From: Luzula sylvatica | Taxonomy: Eukaryota; Streptophyta; Magnoliopsida; Poales; Juncaceae | Assembly (NCBI GenBank): GCA_946800325.1 | Contig: OX326961.1 | Span: 7,170,655 to 7,234,654 of the forward strand | Length of the DNA stretch: 64,000 bases | Direction of reading: 5' to 3' | Shown: piece by piece, positions 46,940 through 58,989 of the stretch | Numbering within the stretch: the stretch's first letter is position 1 | Layout of the letters: the number at the start of each line of letters is the position of its first letter | Notes under the pieces: model-generated | The model's input: only the letters and a program-made list of their open reading frames with translations | What the model was told of the DNA's origin: nothing | The model's database searches: none | Translations under genes and position numbers: made by a program

Positions 46940-49633
46940 GAAAACAATTCTCCTATATCCTTACTAAGTTGATGAATTACATATTTATCCCTCATAAATA
47001 GTTATTATCATATTTATCCTTACTAAACATATAAAATATCAAATTTATCCAAAATTCATAATTTAATTAAATTTAACATGAAATTAATACAATTGACTCT
47101 TATACCCTTCAATTTCACTAACCCAAAATCCAATAAACCTGCTGTTAAAAACCCCTAAACCCATTAACCTGCTACCCAAAAACCCTCTATTTACTCCATT
47201 TTTACCCGCTACCAGTAAATCTACTCCATTTACGAACGTTCTTCCTCCAAGAGAAGCTCGTGGTGACTTGGGCGAGAGAGATGAAACTCTCCTGGAGACT
47301 TGGCGAGAGGGTATCCTGGCGACCCGCGACTCCTATCCTGGTGACATGGTGAGAAGCTCCTATGTGGCGATTTGGGCGAGAGAGTTGGAACTTTTGCTGG
47401 CGATTTGGCGAGAGAGAAGCTCTTCTTGGCGATATGCAACTTCTCCTCTCCGACTCCTCTATTGAAAGTTCTCCTCCAAAAGTAAGGATTCTCCATTTGC
47501 TTGTTTTTTGGTTAAAATTGATGCTTAATTCCCAAAAGTAAGGATTCTCAATTTGCAAGTTTTTTGGTTAAATTGATGCTTAATTCATGCTCAATCTGGC
47601 TAAATTGATTTAGGGGATATTTTGAAAATTGACGCTCAATCGGATTTCTTATAACTTCAGGGGACTTCATTGTAATTCCAGGGTCTTATTTGTAATTTCA
47701 GGAGCTTCTTTGTAAATTCTGCATAATTGAAGGGCTTTAGTAGTTATGATATAGGTACGATGCGCATAATGTGGTAGTATGGATGGAGACATTCTGTACC
47801 AACTGAAATTAGGGGGTATATTACCATATTTCGCAATATTTGGTACGCTTGAAATCGCGCACCATTTTCGCAAGAGGTGGCGCAAATGGTGTCGATATTG
47901 ATCAGTAGCTTGAATAACCCCTTACAAGAAGATCGATAAGTAGATTGAACAACACCACAACGTTTGAAGCATGGTCCTCAACTTGCGTTAAATTTGCATT
48001 AAATTATGTATAATTGGTATTCTTTGAAGTTATGTTTATATTTAGGTTAAATTATGTATATATTTTGGGTTTCGTTGCAATTTTACATAAATCAGAAGCT
48101 TCCTTCCTTGTATACATAGATTAACGGCTTCTTTGAAATTATACATAAATCAATTCTTTTTTTGTAATTGTACGTACATCACATGTTTCTTTGCAATTAA
48201 ACATAAATCGAATGCTTCTTTGCACTTATATGAACACTGGCCAATATTGGTACGGTACCGACTAGACTCCATTTAAGAATCACTAAGTTTCAATAGACAC
48301 CGAGCTTCTATACTATACAATTATTCAAACGCATCCATTTAATATTGGAAAACAATACCATTTTACAAGAGACTTCAAACTGTACCGGTTTTTACACCGA
48401 AACTGAACACGACTCTTAACCCTTGTACCAGTTTAGACTCGACACAACCCTAACCCCACTGCTAACCTAAATAACCAAATCGATGTACCCATACTTGCTT
48501 GATTCGACGTTACGAAACCAATTTGCATTTACCAATTTGCCCTTAATGAATTTGATTGATTAGGCTTTCTCCACACGGCAATGATACTCCTCTTTGCACC
48601 AGTCTTCCAGCAGAATCATCGGTGTATTTCTCAACTCCATCCGCTAATGATGTGCCACTACCTGAAAAAACCAACCATTCCTTGAATTCGAACCCAATGT
48701 TGATCATCATGTACATGAGACTTCAATTATACTTTAATTGAACTTAAACAATCAATTGAACTGAATGAAATATTAAAACACGGACTTCAATTAGAAATAT
48801 GAAACCCAATTCGACGCACAATTACAAAGTTAGGCACTAATTTCACTTCGAAGTAAACCGATTTCAAATTCATTCGTTATATTCCAAAATTAGAAGCGGA
48901 ATTCAAACTGCATATCCCAACACACAAGATTGAAGACATACTGGAGGTGAGAGAGAACAATAATAGCAAACAACATACCTTCGACTGATTGAGAGAATAA
49001 GATAGCACAAGATAAGAATACTCAATATTGATGGATTCAACCATGTCCTTGTTGCAAGAAAGAGGAGAATAAGATAGTGCAAGATAATCATACATGTCGC
49101 AAGAAATCCAGTCACAAGCAATCCAGTTGCAAGAAAGAGGGTATTGTTGTTTTTCTTCTCCAGTCGCAAGAATGGTTCTTGTTCAGTCGCAAGAATGGTT
49201 TTTCTCCGCCTAGTAGAGAAACGCCGCTTTGCTTTCTTTATTTCGACAGAGAATAGGAAGAAGAGAGAGTGGGTAATGTTTGAACAAAGAGAAGAGAAAG
49301 AAGGTACGACTGAGGCATGAGGGAGGGTGAGTTTGCTAACGGGTAAGGGTGTGTTTGTTAACGGGTGAATTTGTTTTGTTAAAGGTTTAGTTTAGAGTAC
49401 TGTTTATTAAAGGGTAGTTTGGTCAATAAAAAAATTTAATTAATTTTGAAATTGAAAATTTTGTTTAGTTTAATTTTATTTTAACAAGATGGGTAAATTT
49501 GATATCAAGTAGATTTTAGCAAGGATAAATTTGATATTAATGATGTTTAGTAGGGATAAATATGATATTAACCATTTAAGAAGGATAAATATGTAATTTA
49601 TGAATTTAGTAGGGATATAGGAAAAAATTTCCC
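46940..49633. mobile_element. 2.7-kb long-TIR MULE, possible Pack-MULE
   Basis: Inverted arms of about 230-290 bp: left 46940-47165 (TCCTATATCC at 46951, ACATATTTATCC, ATATTTATCCTTACTAAAC), right about 49340-49633 (complementary: GTTTAGTAGGGATAAATATG, ATAAATATGTAATTTATGAA, GGATATAGGA at 49613). TSDs are ttttgttaa (46931-46939) and ttctgttaa (49634-49642), 8 of 9 identical. The 2.2-kb interior has no transposase. It carries a GC-richer repeat block (47235-47430) and a patch with an ATG frame (48556-48741), which could be captured host sequence; their sources are unknown. A third arm copy is at 16495-16732. Confidence 0.85.
47235..47430. repeat. GGCGATTTGGGCGAGAGAG degenerate minisatellite
   Basis: Inside the 2.7-kb MULE, about five loose units of TTGG[g]CGAGAGAG separated by CTCCTGGAGA/TCCTGGCGA-type spacers. 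Overlapping frames (47202-47558, 47230-47496, 47268-47465) are open in both strands because of the repeat and are not supported as genes. Confidence 0.55.
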
Positions 49634-49979
49634 TTCTGTTAAAGAGGGGGATAAATAAAATATTAGTATTTTTTGCAAATCACTGGTAGATTTTTTCAAG
49701 ATTAGACTAATTTGAAATGAGCAGTGTGGGGATAAATAAGATATTAGTATTTTTGTAGAGACAAATCTGAAATGTTTAATTTTTGGAAGGACAAATTGTC
49801 CCTAAAATATATATACATTTGATTTTAAAGATAAATTTAGATTTTTTTTTTTGCATGAAATGTCAGGAGGCTAATAATGTTAAACAATACGAACTATAAT
49901 AATGTTATATGGTAAAGAATAATAATTATAATCTTTTTTACAAAATAATATTGCACTATCGAAGCGATGGTGGTAAAGA

Positions 49980-50285
49980 ACAACTTCTGCTCTAAAATAA
50001 TATTGAAAACTATAAAAATCAAATATTGTCAATTTTTTCTCATAATTTGTTTCCAAAATCATTACATAAATCAATACTATTCTCAAAAATTTAAGTAGCT
50101 ATTATATTGATATAAGGATAAAACGAAAAAAATTTTGAATGAAAAAAAAATTAACATACTAGAAGTATAAATGAAGCGTATCCATGATATTTCACGGTTT
50201 GTATAGGAATATTTTTGAAATTCACGTTTTGAGAGGTATACATGAAATTATGATGTTCCCAGGGTACACATGAAATTCTACCAAA
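49980..50285. mobile_element. Deleted copy of the 7.5-kb MULE family
   Basis: AAATCAAATATTGTCAATT, CTCATAATTT and 'taagta..tattatat' match the inner left arm at about 7826-7918. The 3' half, GGATAAAACGAAAAA, TATCCATGATATTT, ATACATGAAATTATGATGTT and GTACACATGAAATTCT, matches the right arm at about 8490-8660. The outer left arm and the middle are missing, so this is an internally deleted copy. Confidence 0.75.
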
Positions 50286-50289
50286 AAGA

Positions 50290-53200
50290 AAAGTAAAACA
50301 CAAGCCGCAAATTTTTTTACGTTTCGAAGAATACAAATATCGTGATTTTAGATCATTTTTATCGCATCTTTTACTACGTAACTTTTCACCAAATTTTACA
50401 AACACGCACTTCTACTGACTCCCTAAACTCGGCACACATAATTAGATGTGAACCAAAGGAGAATGTCATGTACGGTGTGGCAATTAAATTGTAGACCGTG
50501 TTCGTTTTGTATAAATATCAAAAGTTTTAACGTTAAGATTTTGTTAACGTTATTATTAAGATTTGATTTTGAAATTTGATTTTGTTAACGTTACTAATAT
50601 TATTAGATATTAATATTTGTTACTTTTACTAAAACAAAAATCAAATATTTTTATATTGCGTAATATCATGATATTTTTGAGATTTTAAATTATACATAAT
50701 TACTTTAAAAATATTCATCATATTTCCATATCAAAGTAGTGTATTTACTATTTTGATATTTTTCAAAAATGTACATGCAATTCTCATTTATGAAAGTATA
50801 GCACCAACGTGACATTTGTTTTTTTGGATACGTTTCATATATATTATATATAAATAATAATAATAATGGAACGTACCGGTCTATGTCTTCGGTAACAAAA
50901 TCTTCAAAGAAAAAATATAAACTGCACGTTTCATATTAATATTAATATATATATTATATATTGTCTCAACCAATTCCTTTCCCAAATGTTGATCAATCCC
51001 ATCAAAAAAACAAATTTGGTCTCGTTTTTACCATTTTCTAATAATGCAGGGGCTTTTAAGAATTTACAGTATAATACAGGGTCTTTTTTAAAAATTTAGC
51101 AACTTTAACGTTTGATCTTTCTCAAGCAAGTTTTCCCCTTTCGGCCCCAACAGAATCAAGGGTTTTTCAGATAAATCCCTGGTTTTATCTTCTTTTGCAC
51201 TTTCCTTTAAAACATTCTTTAATCTTTCCAGACAACTCCCTTCTTTTGCCTCGATTATAGCCTCCTTAGAAATCCCATTTTTACATTAATCTCCATTTCT
51301 CCAGTTCTCATTTTTTTTTTTTTTTTTTGCATTGAAACAATTAGCAACTTTTTTTTCGAAATACTGTTCCTTCAAGGCTCCTGTCCTCGAATTTTATACC
51401 AGTCGGGTTTTCTGGGCTCGAACTAGTTTTGAAAGCCGAACTCGGATCTGAACCCGATTTTTCTTCACCGTGTAAACCCGATAATCTATCGTACATAAAA
51501 ATTATTCCAAAAGAATTCTTTGAACAGAATTATACATGTTACTGTTAGGAAAAATAAACAAGATAAGTTTAAATGGCCATCTAGCACTTATATAGATCAA
51601 TAGTCACTTAATATTCATGAGATCTTTTCTCTCAAATTTTCAGCATGATTTATTTTTTTATTATATTTGTAAATAAAATCTGCTTTGAGATTTGTGTGAG
51701 AAATATTAAGCATCGAATTGAAAAAAACAATTTGTTTGGCACCTTCTAGCCAATTTGAGTGTCGAAACACAATAAATTTAAAAAAACATGAGAAAATCAA
51801 ATTCACACCACTTTAGATAAATAATCATCTTTTTCAAGTAAACTACATTTCACGAACAAAATAGAGATTATATATTCCCCAAATGAAGAGCAATACATGT
51901 GAAATTTCACTAATTACTAATATTAGTAAATGAAGTATTATACGTACCTAAATTTGCGATTAGCAACAAAATTCCAATTTCAATATTCTTGCCAGCAAAG
52001 TTGACCTTCAAATCTGCATTTTATCATATTTAACATTAATCTAATAGTATTAAATTATTAATGCAGAAAATTGACCTTCAAATCGCAGGAGAGGTTTCGG
52101 AAGATCTTTTTATTTCATTGGAGACCGTGCAGATTTGATTGGCAGCTCGATTGAACAAATTAAAATGTTTTGCCATTAGTCTAATCAGATTCATAACAAT
52201 CTTTGAAGTTTGAACTTTGAAGTACATTTCATACCTAGTTATGCAATTTGAAACCGCTGGATTCTCAAATTGGATTCTCCGTGAATTCAATTTAGCAGCC
52301 ATGTTAATAATAAGTATCTACAGAAATCCACCAGAGCAGATTATTAAAAAATAAACGAAAAACTAACGAGATACTCTAACTTGAACAAATTAAAAGTTCA
52401 ATGACAGATAAAAAAATTTAAAAAATATCCGATTAAAACATATAATTCGGTGAACTAGTATGAAAATTATCCATGATTATAGTAGATTAAAGGTTGAAAA
52501 TATAAGCAAGTTTAAATAGAACTAACAATAAAAAAAAGTTTGAGCTCATACGAAAAGCTTTTAATATCTCTCGCACATATTTTATGAATCAATTCCCACT
52601 TACAATGTAGCTTTCGATTAACAATTGTATAACAATACAACAATGCCATACCAGTGCATAGATGCATCATGCATATGGATTTTAGCAAAATACAAAATAG
52701 CCAACGAAAGGTCGCTTGTTTCTTCGAGTTACCAAAAGCTTCCTCTTCGAGTCACCAAAACTAATAAAAGGTTTAAGGTTCAGCTATGTATAATACACGA
52801 AACAAATTTATTACAGGACTATATTCTCAAACATTTCAATATTTATTCTTCTTTTCTTACTAAGCGCGTTGATGTATAAAAATTGCAATGTTTGGTTGGA
52901 AGATATGAGAACACTATAATTATGATTTTCATGCTTCGTATTGATGTAAGATAATTAAATATATTTATGAATCTATGTTATGACTCAATTAATTAATAGT
53001 TAATAGTATATGTATAAAATAATATGGTGTCTAAAATTTAGAATATCAATGTTGGTATTCTGAGTGCCATAATAAATGTAATTTTTTTTAATGAAAATAC
53101 AATAGATATAGAGCGAGTATTTTCTGTTCTTTTCAAAAAGATAAAAATAAAAATTAGGGTCAGTGTGTGTAAAAAAAATATCGGAATATTAGGCCGTTAA

Positions 53201-53340
53201 ATTTGGTCCACATTCATATTAAGGCCCATTAAAAATACATAAATTAAAGTCCCATTTTGTGTTATATACTAATATTTTATTCTCGATGGTGGACAGTTAA
53301 AAATCACTTCATATTAAACTTCATATTAAGGCCCGTGCGT
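50290..53340. other. Intergenic, no gene seen
   Basis: AT-rich. 51040-51130 (AATGCAGGGGCTTTTAAGAA, AATACAGGGTC) looks like a decayed transposon end. TTGACCTTCAAATC repeats at about 52001 and 52071. A 74-codon minus frame (52302-52078, MAAKLNSRRIQFENPAVSN) has a fair ATG context but no recognisable homology; I do not call it a gene. Confidence 0.5.
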
Positions 53341-53346
53341 TAATTG

Positions 53347-55080
53347 ACGATTAAAAATCCAAAATTATTTTAATGCAAACATAACTAAAGATTTAGTTGG
53401 TATCACCAATGGTACCTTCATTGAACATCCAAACTATTTAGTATCTTCATTAAAATCAACAACAACAACTAAAGTCTAAACCCTAAACCCTAAATGAAAT
53501 AATGTAGTATCCAAAATTCAAAGTTAGAACTACAACTAAAGCATCAACAACAAATGGTAAATGGTAAAATCAAATAAACAATAGAATAGTCTTTATCCAG
53601 GTGAGAGCTTCATGAATTTATTTTTTATTTTTTTTTAACAAACCCGTAGGTAAGAGCTTCATGAATTGATCAAAGGTTCACTAATAATAATATTGTGTTT
53701 TTTTCATTTAGGGCCAAAATAATTTTTGACCCTTACTTCTTCGAAACCCAATACATTTTTTTATTTCAATATGAGGCCCGTAAGCAAAACCCAATACACT
53801 TTCATCTTGCGATTATTTCATGAATTGATTAAAGGTTCATTAATTAATTAGGTTTTCTAAAAATTAAACAAATATCATAGGAGAATCCAATTATGAACAA
53901 AACAATCAATCATGACTATTATCAATACTATCAATACACAATCAAAATTACAACCATTTCAAGACTGTACACAATCAATACTAGTACATTTAACTATAAT
54001 CAATACTTGAGAACTCAATACTCTAATATACTAAAAACTCAATTTATATTTTACATTAACCAATTAATACTAATCAATTAATAATGTACAGTCAATACAA
54101 TACCTAATATAGGCTCAAATTGACCTCATAGTCATGACTATTATCATTTTATTATGCATCTCACAGGAAGGAAGAAATCAAAGAAACAAAAATTAACAAA
54201 TTAGAGATGCTATCAAGTATCATGATATACACAAACAAATAAGTAAAGTCAATAACCAAAGAAAGAAAGAAAAATAAATGAAAAATAAATGAGCATAAAT
54301 AATCAAAGTTAAAAATAAGTGTTTGAGTAATGCAATGGATATGATTTATGTCTCGCTAACCTTTACATATGCGATTTGGCTAGTTTTCATGGTCGCCATG
54401 GTAATTGACTTGAGCACATCCAATTATTTGTGTAAGAAATCATTTATTGTGACCCATTGTTTTTTCATCCTATTTTTTGAAATCACTGATTAATGATTAA
54501 TTATTCAAGTAATTAACAAAAGGCACATCATTAACGATTAATTAATATATAATTGACGATTAATATTATTTCTTGTGAATGAAAATATTATATATTTCAT
54601 ATGTATATTTTAACAAATTTGAAAATATTATATATTTCATATATATTTTTTTACCAAATAATATGAATAATTGGTTTTGGAAAAAAGGAAAAAGGAAAAT
54701 ACGAAATAATTATATATTTCATAGATGAATGAATGGATGTAATTTTGCTTTTAAATATGATTGAAAATTTGAAAGCTTGGATGGCGATTGAAAATACAAA
54801 ATTATTTTAATGCAATTGCAAACATAACTAAAGATTTAGTTGTTATCACACCTGGTACCTTCATTGAACATCCTAACTATAACTTCATTCAACTAATTTA
54901 TTATCCAAAACTCGAAGTTTTTTTTTTTAATTGGAAACTCAAAGTTAGAACCAGAAATTAAAGAAACAACAACAAATGGAAAAATGAAATAAACAATAGA
55001 ATAGTCTTTATCCCTGTATATTCTGAATTGTTGGTTTCTTGAGCAACTTTGTCCAGCTGAGAGCTTCATGAACATCGTTG
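53347..55080. repeat. Pair of about 285-bp direct repeats, 1.44 kb apart
   Basis: Copy 1 (about 53347-53622) and copy 2 (about 54785-55080) share, in order and orientation: AAAATTATTTTAATGCAA, CATAACTAAAGATTTAGTTG, GGTACCTTCATTGAACATCC, CAAAGTTAGAAC, AATAGAATAGTCTTTATCC and GAGAGCTTCATGAA. That could be an LTR-like pair or a segmental duplication. Interior (53630-54780): AT-rich, no coding sequence. Confidence 0.75.
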
Positions 55081-55084
55081 TTAA

Positions 55085-56100
55085 TTAGCGGCATATGCTT
55101 AAAGCTAAGTAAGATTAGCCGCATGTTTAGAGCTAGGGTTTGTCGAAATAAGAAAAGGTGAGCCTAATTCCTCAATGAGAATAAAAGGTTGATTATTGTT
55201 TTACTCCATAATATCACAAGATATGAAAACAAAAAATTAACTGAATAAAATTGACAGCTCAAATCAAGGGGATATTGAACAAAATCGGAGTCACATCAAA
55301 ATTTGACAATAATTTAAAGGTAAAAGTGATTTTTTTTCAAAATATTTCGAGGATTTTCAAACTGAAAATATTAATAAAATGTACTGATTTATATCCTGTG
55401 TCTAAAAAGATTCATATCCTGTGTCTAATTTTTCAAAATAACTTTGAAAACAATAAATATGTAATAGATTTAAAAATCACTCGACTAACTGTTGAACAAC
55501 ATTTTTAATTATCATCTGTATTCCTAGAAAAATCGGAAATTTCATGTTTGTTATTTTTTCATAAATTTAATAATCCAGGCAGAGCAATTAGAATCTCACA
55601 TAGCAGCCTTTAGTTACGTCTGTCCAAACGTTTAGAAAAATATGAACTATATTTCCAGTTTAATGCAATAGAAAATTGAAATTTTGGATTTAATCAAATC
55701 TCCACAAGTCAAATGCAGTTTATTCCAGCCCCATACCATACGCAATTAATTTCCTCTCAAAATTACCACACTTCACATAGGTTGAGACAATCAATAAGAT
55801 GGGTTGGATTGGAGAAAAGTACAAACGCAATTTCATATATTTTATGTTAATTTTTATAAGATAGTCAATTAGGTTTAGTTTTGATTAAAAAAAAAAGAGA
55901 TATATATGAGAGGAAAATTTTGATAATTATTATTTTGAAAGGATAAATTTGATATGTTGGATTTTCAAAACGATATACACGAACTTATTCCTAAATATAA
56001 TTAATAGTTACCGCGGGTTTCCATTCAACAAATTAATCATACAATATTTATAATTGTACGAGAACATAAAATAAAAACTCATCAGCTCATCAAGTGCACT
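55085..56100. other. Intergenic, no gene seen
   Basis: AT-rich, no supported gene. The frame at 55251-55508 is Lys/Ile/Asn-rich without motifs. 55920-55990 (AAGGATAAATTTGATATG) faintly recalls the 46.9-kb MULE TIR. Confidence 0.5.
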
Positions 56101-56104
56101 AGGA

Positions 56105-56318
56105 TTAGCTATCGAAACAATCCGGATCCGAAAGACCCGAAAATCGAAACGATCCGAAACCGAATGACTCAAAAATCGAAACGACTCGAACCCGAACGAA
56201 CCGAAATCCGAACGATCCGCAATCCGAACGATCTGATGACCCGAATGATTCGCAATACGAAACGAACCGAACCCGAAATGATCCGACCCGAACCCGACCC
56301 GACACCCCCAATTAGCAC
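56105..56318. repeat. CCGAAC/CCCGAA-rich element arm
   Basis: Dense 'cgaaccgaa', 'cccgaacccgacccgac' ending ACACCCCCAATT. On the minus strand this is AATTGGGGGTGTCGGGTCGG, the typical start of plant TTCGG/TCGGG-rich elements. No second terminus is evident, so it is probably one arm. Frames 56008-56340 (-) and 56164-56373 (+) are repeat translations. Confidence 0.55.
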
Positions 56319-56387
56319 CTCTGCATATAATACATCCCACAGCCCATTTAACCCAGACCCGTTAGCACTATAGACGCACGTGCCCGT

Positions 56388-56390
<3 letters not shown>

Positions 56391-56440
<50 letters not shown>
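56391..56440. repeat. (TC)25 microsatellite in leader-like DNA
   Basis: Followed by CAACGACACGACAC and TAGCTCCTCTCTCTGCACGA to about 56520, GC-richer than its surroundings and like a plant 5' leader. No open frame follows. Confidence 0.85.
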
Positions 56441-56444
<4 letters not shown>

Positions 56445-56529
56445 GACACGACACTCCTAGGGCTAGCTCGTAGCTCCTCTCTCTGCACGACTCTGTGAGA
56501 TGCACGACGCGACGGAAGGTTTACGCCCA

Positions 56530-57500
56530 AATTTTCATTTTCTCTCTTTTTTGTTTAGATTTTACATTTTCTCACCTAGTAATAGTATCCCGAAAATTAA
56601 AATAAAGTTTATGAATAAAAAATATTATGTAATGTATATCATTTTTTTTAAATAATATTTTATAAAAGAAAAAATTGATATATATTCATATTCATATAAA
56701 ATTTCAAAATATTATGTATTGATGTAAATATATAAAATAATAAGTTTTTCAATTGTGTATTTTGGAGACAAACAAGTACGTAAATAAAATGTGACGTAAT
56801 GTATTTCATTATTTTTGAAATGAAATTTAATTAAATGGATAATTTGCATGTAAAATTCAACTGTTTATTTTGGAATTCGGAATATATAGGTATCTTTTAA
56901 TGACAAAAAGCATATGGTTAGAAAATTGTACAATTTTTTGTTAATTTTCTAGGGGAAAAAAATTAAATTCACGGTATCTTACAATATTAATTTTGCATAT
57001 CAACCATGTAGGAAATGAGTTTTTTTTATCTCATTGTGGAATATTAAAACGGGAGGGTAACAGAAGCGTTTAATCCAGTCAATCAAAATACATCAAGATT
57101 GAATTCAACGGTGGATCTGATTTTTGGTTAAACGGGAGTCTCTGTTAGTTTGGATATATTTTGCATCCAGGTCCTTGCAGAAGTTCAAAATCCCTTCATA
57201 CGGTTCCAAATTAGTATATATCTAGCAAATACGCCCAATATACTGTTTAAATCTCATTGAGTGAGTGAGTATGGGAGCAAGCAAAATGAGAATTTTGATT
57301 ATATGGAATTTGGGGCCCAATTGTTAAATTAAGAATTTGAATTTGATTATTTGGGGCATAATTACAAACTTAGGGGCGAGGATGAATTTTTCACCTTGAG
57401 GCCGCATTAGGGATTTTTCAACTTGAATTTATTGTTCTGAGAGGAAGTATGTTCTGATTGGTCGAGAGGAAGTATGTTCTGATTGGATCACGAAACCTTG
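56530..57500. other. Intergenic, no gene seen
   Basis: AT-rich. GAGAGGAAGTATGTTCTGAT TGG is duplicated in tandem at about 57438 and 57463. No gene. Confidence 0.5.
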
Positions 57501-57504
57501 GACT

Positions 57505-57903
57505 TCAGGATTCTCTGTGGCAGTTCTTGTGTATCCATCGTGTAGAAGGCTGTCTTGACGGATGGGGTTTAGTTCCAGCGTGGGTCACGTGATCTTGATG
57601 CCACAGAGGATCAGAGAGAGTTGAGTTGGGAGTCATGTAGTCTTTGGTGAACTGGGTCAGTGCTGACCCCTGTGTGTCCTTTGGTGCAGTGGGTTGAGGA
57701 TCTGGGTCGTCATCAGTTGTTGTGCAAGTTCTGGTGTAGCCATTCGTGTAACGGGTCATTTGAATAGGAATTCTGACCCGTTTCACCATAAACTTTGCGA
57801 CTTCTTCGTCCTTCCACCAAATTGTACGATCTTTATATCGAAAACGCTCGCCTCGACGAGAGGAATTCAGCCATGGTGTTGGTTTGTAGAGATTTGGTCT
57901 TTT
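57505..57903 (-). other. Open frame of about 130 codons in a GC-richer island
   Basis: A frame open from 57903 to the stop at 57505 follows a TTATTTCAG acceptor-like site at 57910-57908. It reads KPTPWLNSSRRGERFRYKDR, TIWWKDEEVAKFMVKRVRIP, and then a Thr/Pro/Asp-rich tail (DDDPDPQPTAPKD); the first internal Met is at 57789. Composition is more protein-like than most frames here, but I do not recognise the family. It may be one exon of a captured or decayed gene, and no upstream exon was found. Confidence 0.3.
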
Positions 57904-58300
57904 TTACCTGAAATAACACAAAAACATACATTAAAGTATTTTCCTCATGAATTATTTAATACTAAGATTATAGCATGATTTTGTGATTATTTACTATTTA
58001 ATTTCCTTGTTTTAATATCTAAATATACGACAAAATACGCTCATATCAATTGTCAACTGGTTGTGAGATAATTGTTTAAATCAAATAAATATCTTATACC
58101 AATTTCAAAGATGATTTTGTTTATTTTTTGGTTTTTAAAATATCAATTCTAGAGTTTAACAATTGATTATTTTGATTTTCAGAATAGCCAACGAGGAGTG
58201 CGAAGGGGATCCTGTACCAGCGAATACCCGTAGATGATCACGAGCCCAGAACTCTCTTTCTCTTTTTTTTTTTTGGTCACATCATCAAGGTGATTTACTT

Positions 58301-58495
58301 GGGAAATTTGCATAAATCCCCTGCTGCATTATGCCTAAATTGCAATTACAACAATACCCATGCATTATAATTTTCTTTTGAAAAAGCCCCACCATTCTAC
58401 AAAAAATCAAGAAGCAGGTCCTGCATTTTTGTATGATACAGGGACTTTTTTGCAGTTTAGTAGTAACGCATGGGCTTTGTTGTAAATTTCTCATT
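58301..58495. mobile_element. Foldback MITE, GAAATTT ends
   Basis: GGGAAATTTGCATAAATCCC...CATGC pairs with GAGAAATTTACAACAAAGCCC...ATGC on the minus strand, and TGCAGG/CCTGCA lies near the centre. About 195 bp. Flanks gatttactt and atttgtttt are only loosely similar. Confidence 0.6.
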
Positions 58496-58732
58496 TGTTT
58501 TAACATGCATATTTTAAATTATTTAATTTTTATCTTACATTTCTTTTTTCAGGCAATTGAACAAGCGAGTTAATTTAATGATGCTTACAAAGATAACCAA
58601 CAATTAATGAAGAAAAGACTATTCTCATCAGGCATGGAGTCAACTGGCCTGAACCAACAAAAATTGAATAAGCGACATCAAAACTCACTTCATTGGAAGT
58701 ATGTAAATATGTATATGTATGTGTATGTGTGA

Positions 58733-58734
<2 letters not shown>

Positions 58735-58772
<38 letters not shown>

Positions 58773-58935
58773 GGGGGGGGTGGGTGTGTGTGTGTGTTTG
58801 CTGTATATATAATATTTGTATATTGCAGGGGTGCGCGAGGACTCGTGGGGTCCGGCCCAAAAAAAGACCGGGCCCACGGGGAGAAAATGTCCGGCCTGAA
58901 GAGGGGTTGGGCCCGTGGATGGAAGGGGTACGGCC
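58735..58935. repeat. (TG)n-(G)10 plus GGCCGGAC minisatellite, inverted relative of 25 kb
   Basis: (TG)18 and G10 at 58735-58780 are followed after about 45 bp by GGGGTCCGGCCCAAAAAAAG, ACCGGGCCCACGGGG and GTCCGGCCTGAAGAGG. Read on the minus strand this is GGGCCGGACCCC-type units followed by (AC)n, the same order as 25062-25722. Frames 58575-58954 (-) and 58719-58988 (+) are repeat translations. Confidence 0.85.
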
Positions 58936-58989
58936 ACAATCTACATAATCTCACTAAAGAAGGATTGTTTCCTGCTATTCTGCCATAAT

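Noticed and set aside
52078..52302. 74-codon minus-strand gene starting MAAKLNSRR
   Set aside because: A fair start context, but no homology I recognise and no promoter, exon or terminator structure around it.
53470..53495. CCCTAAACCCTAAA as interstitial telomere
   Set aside because: Only about two repeat units are present, which is common by chance in plant DNA.
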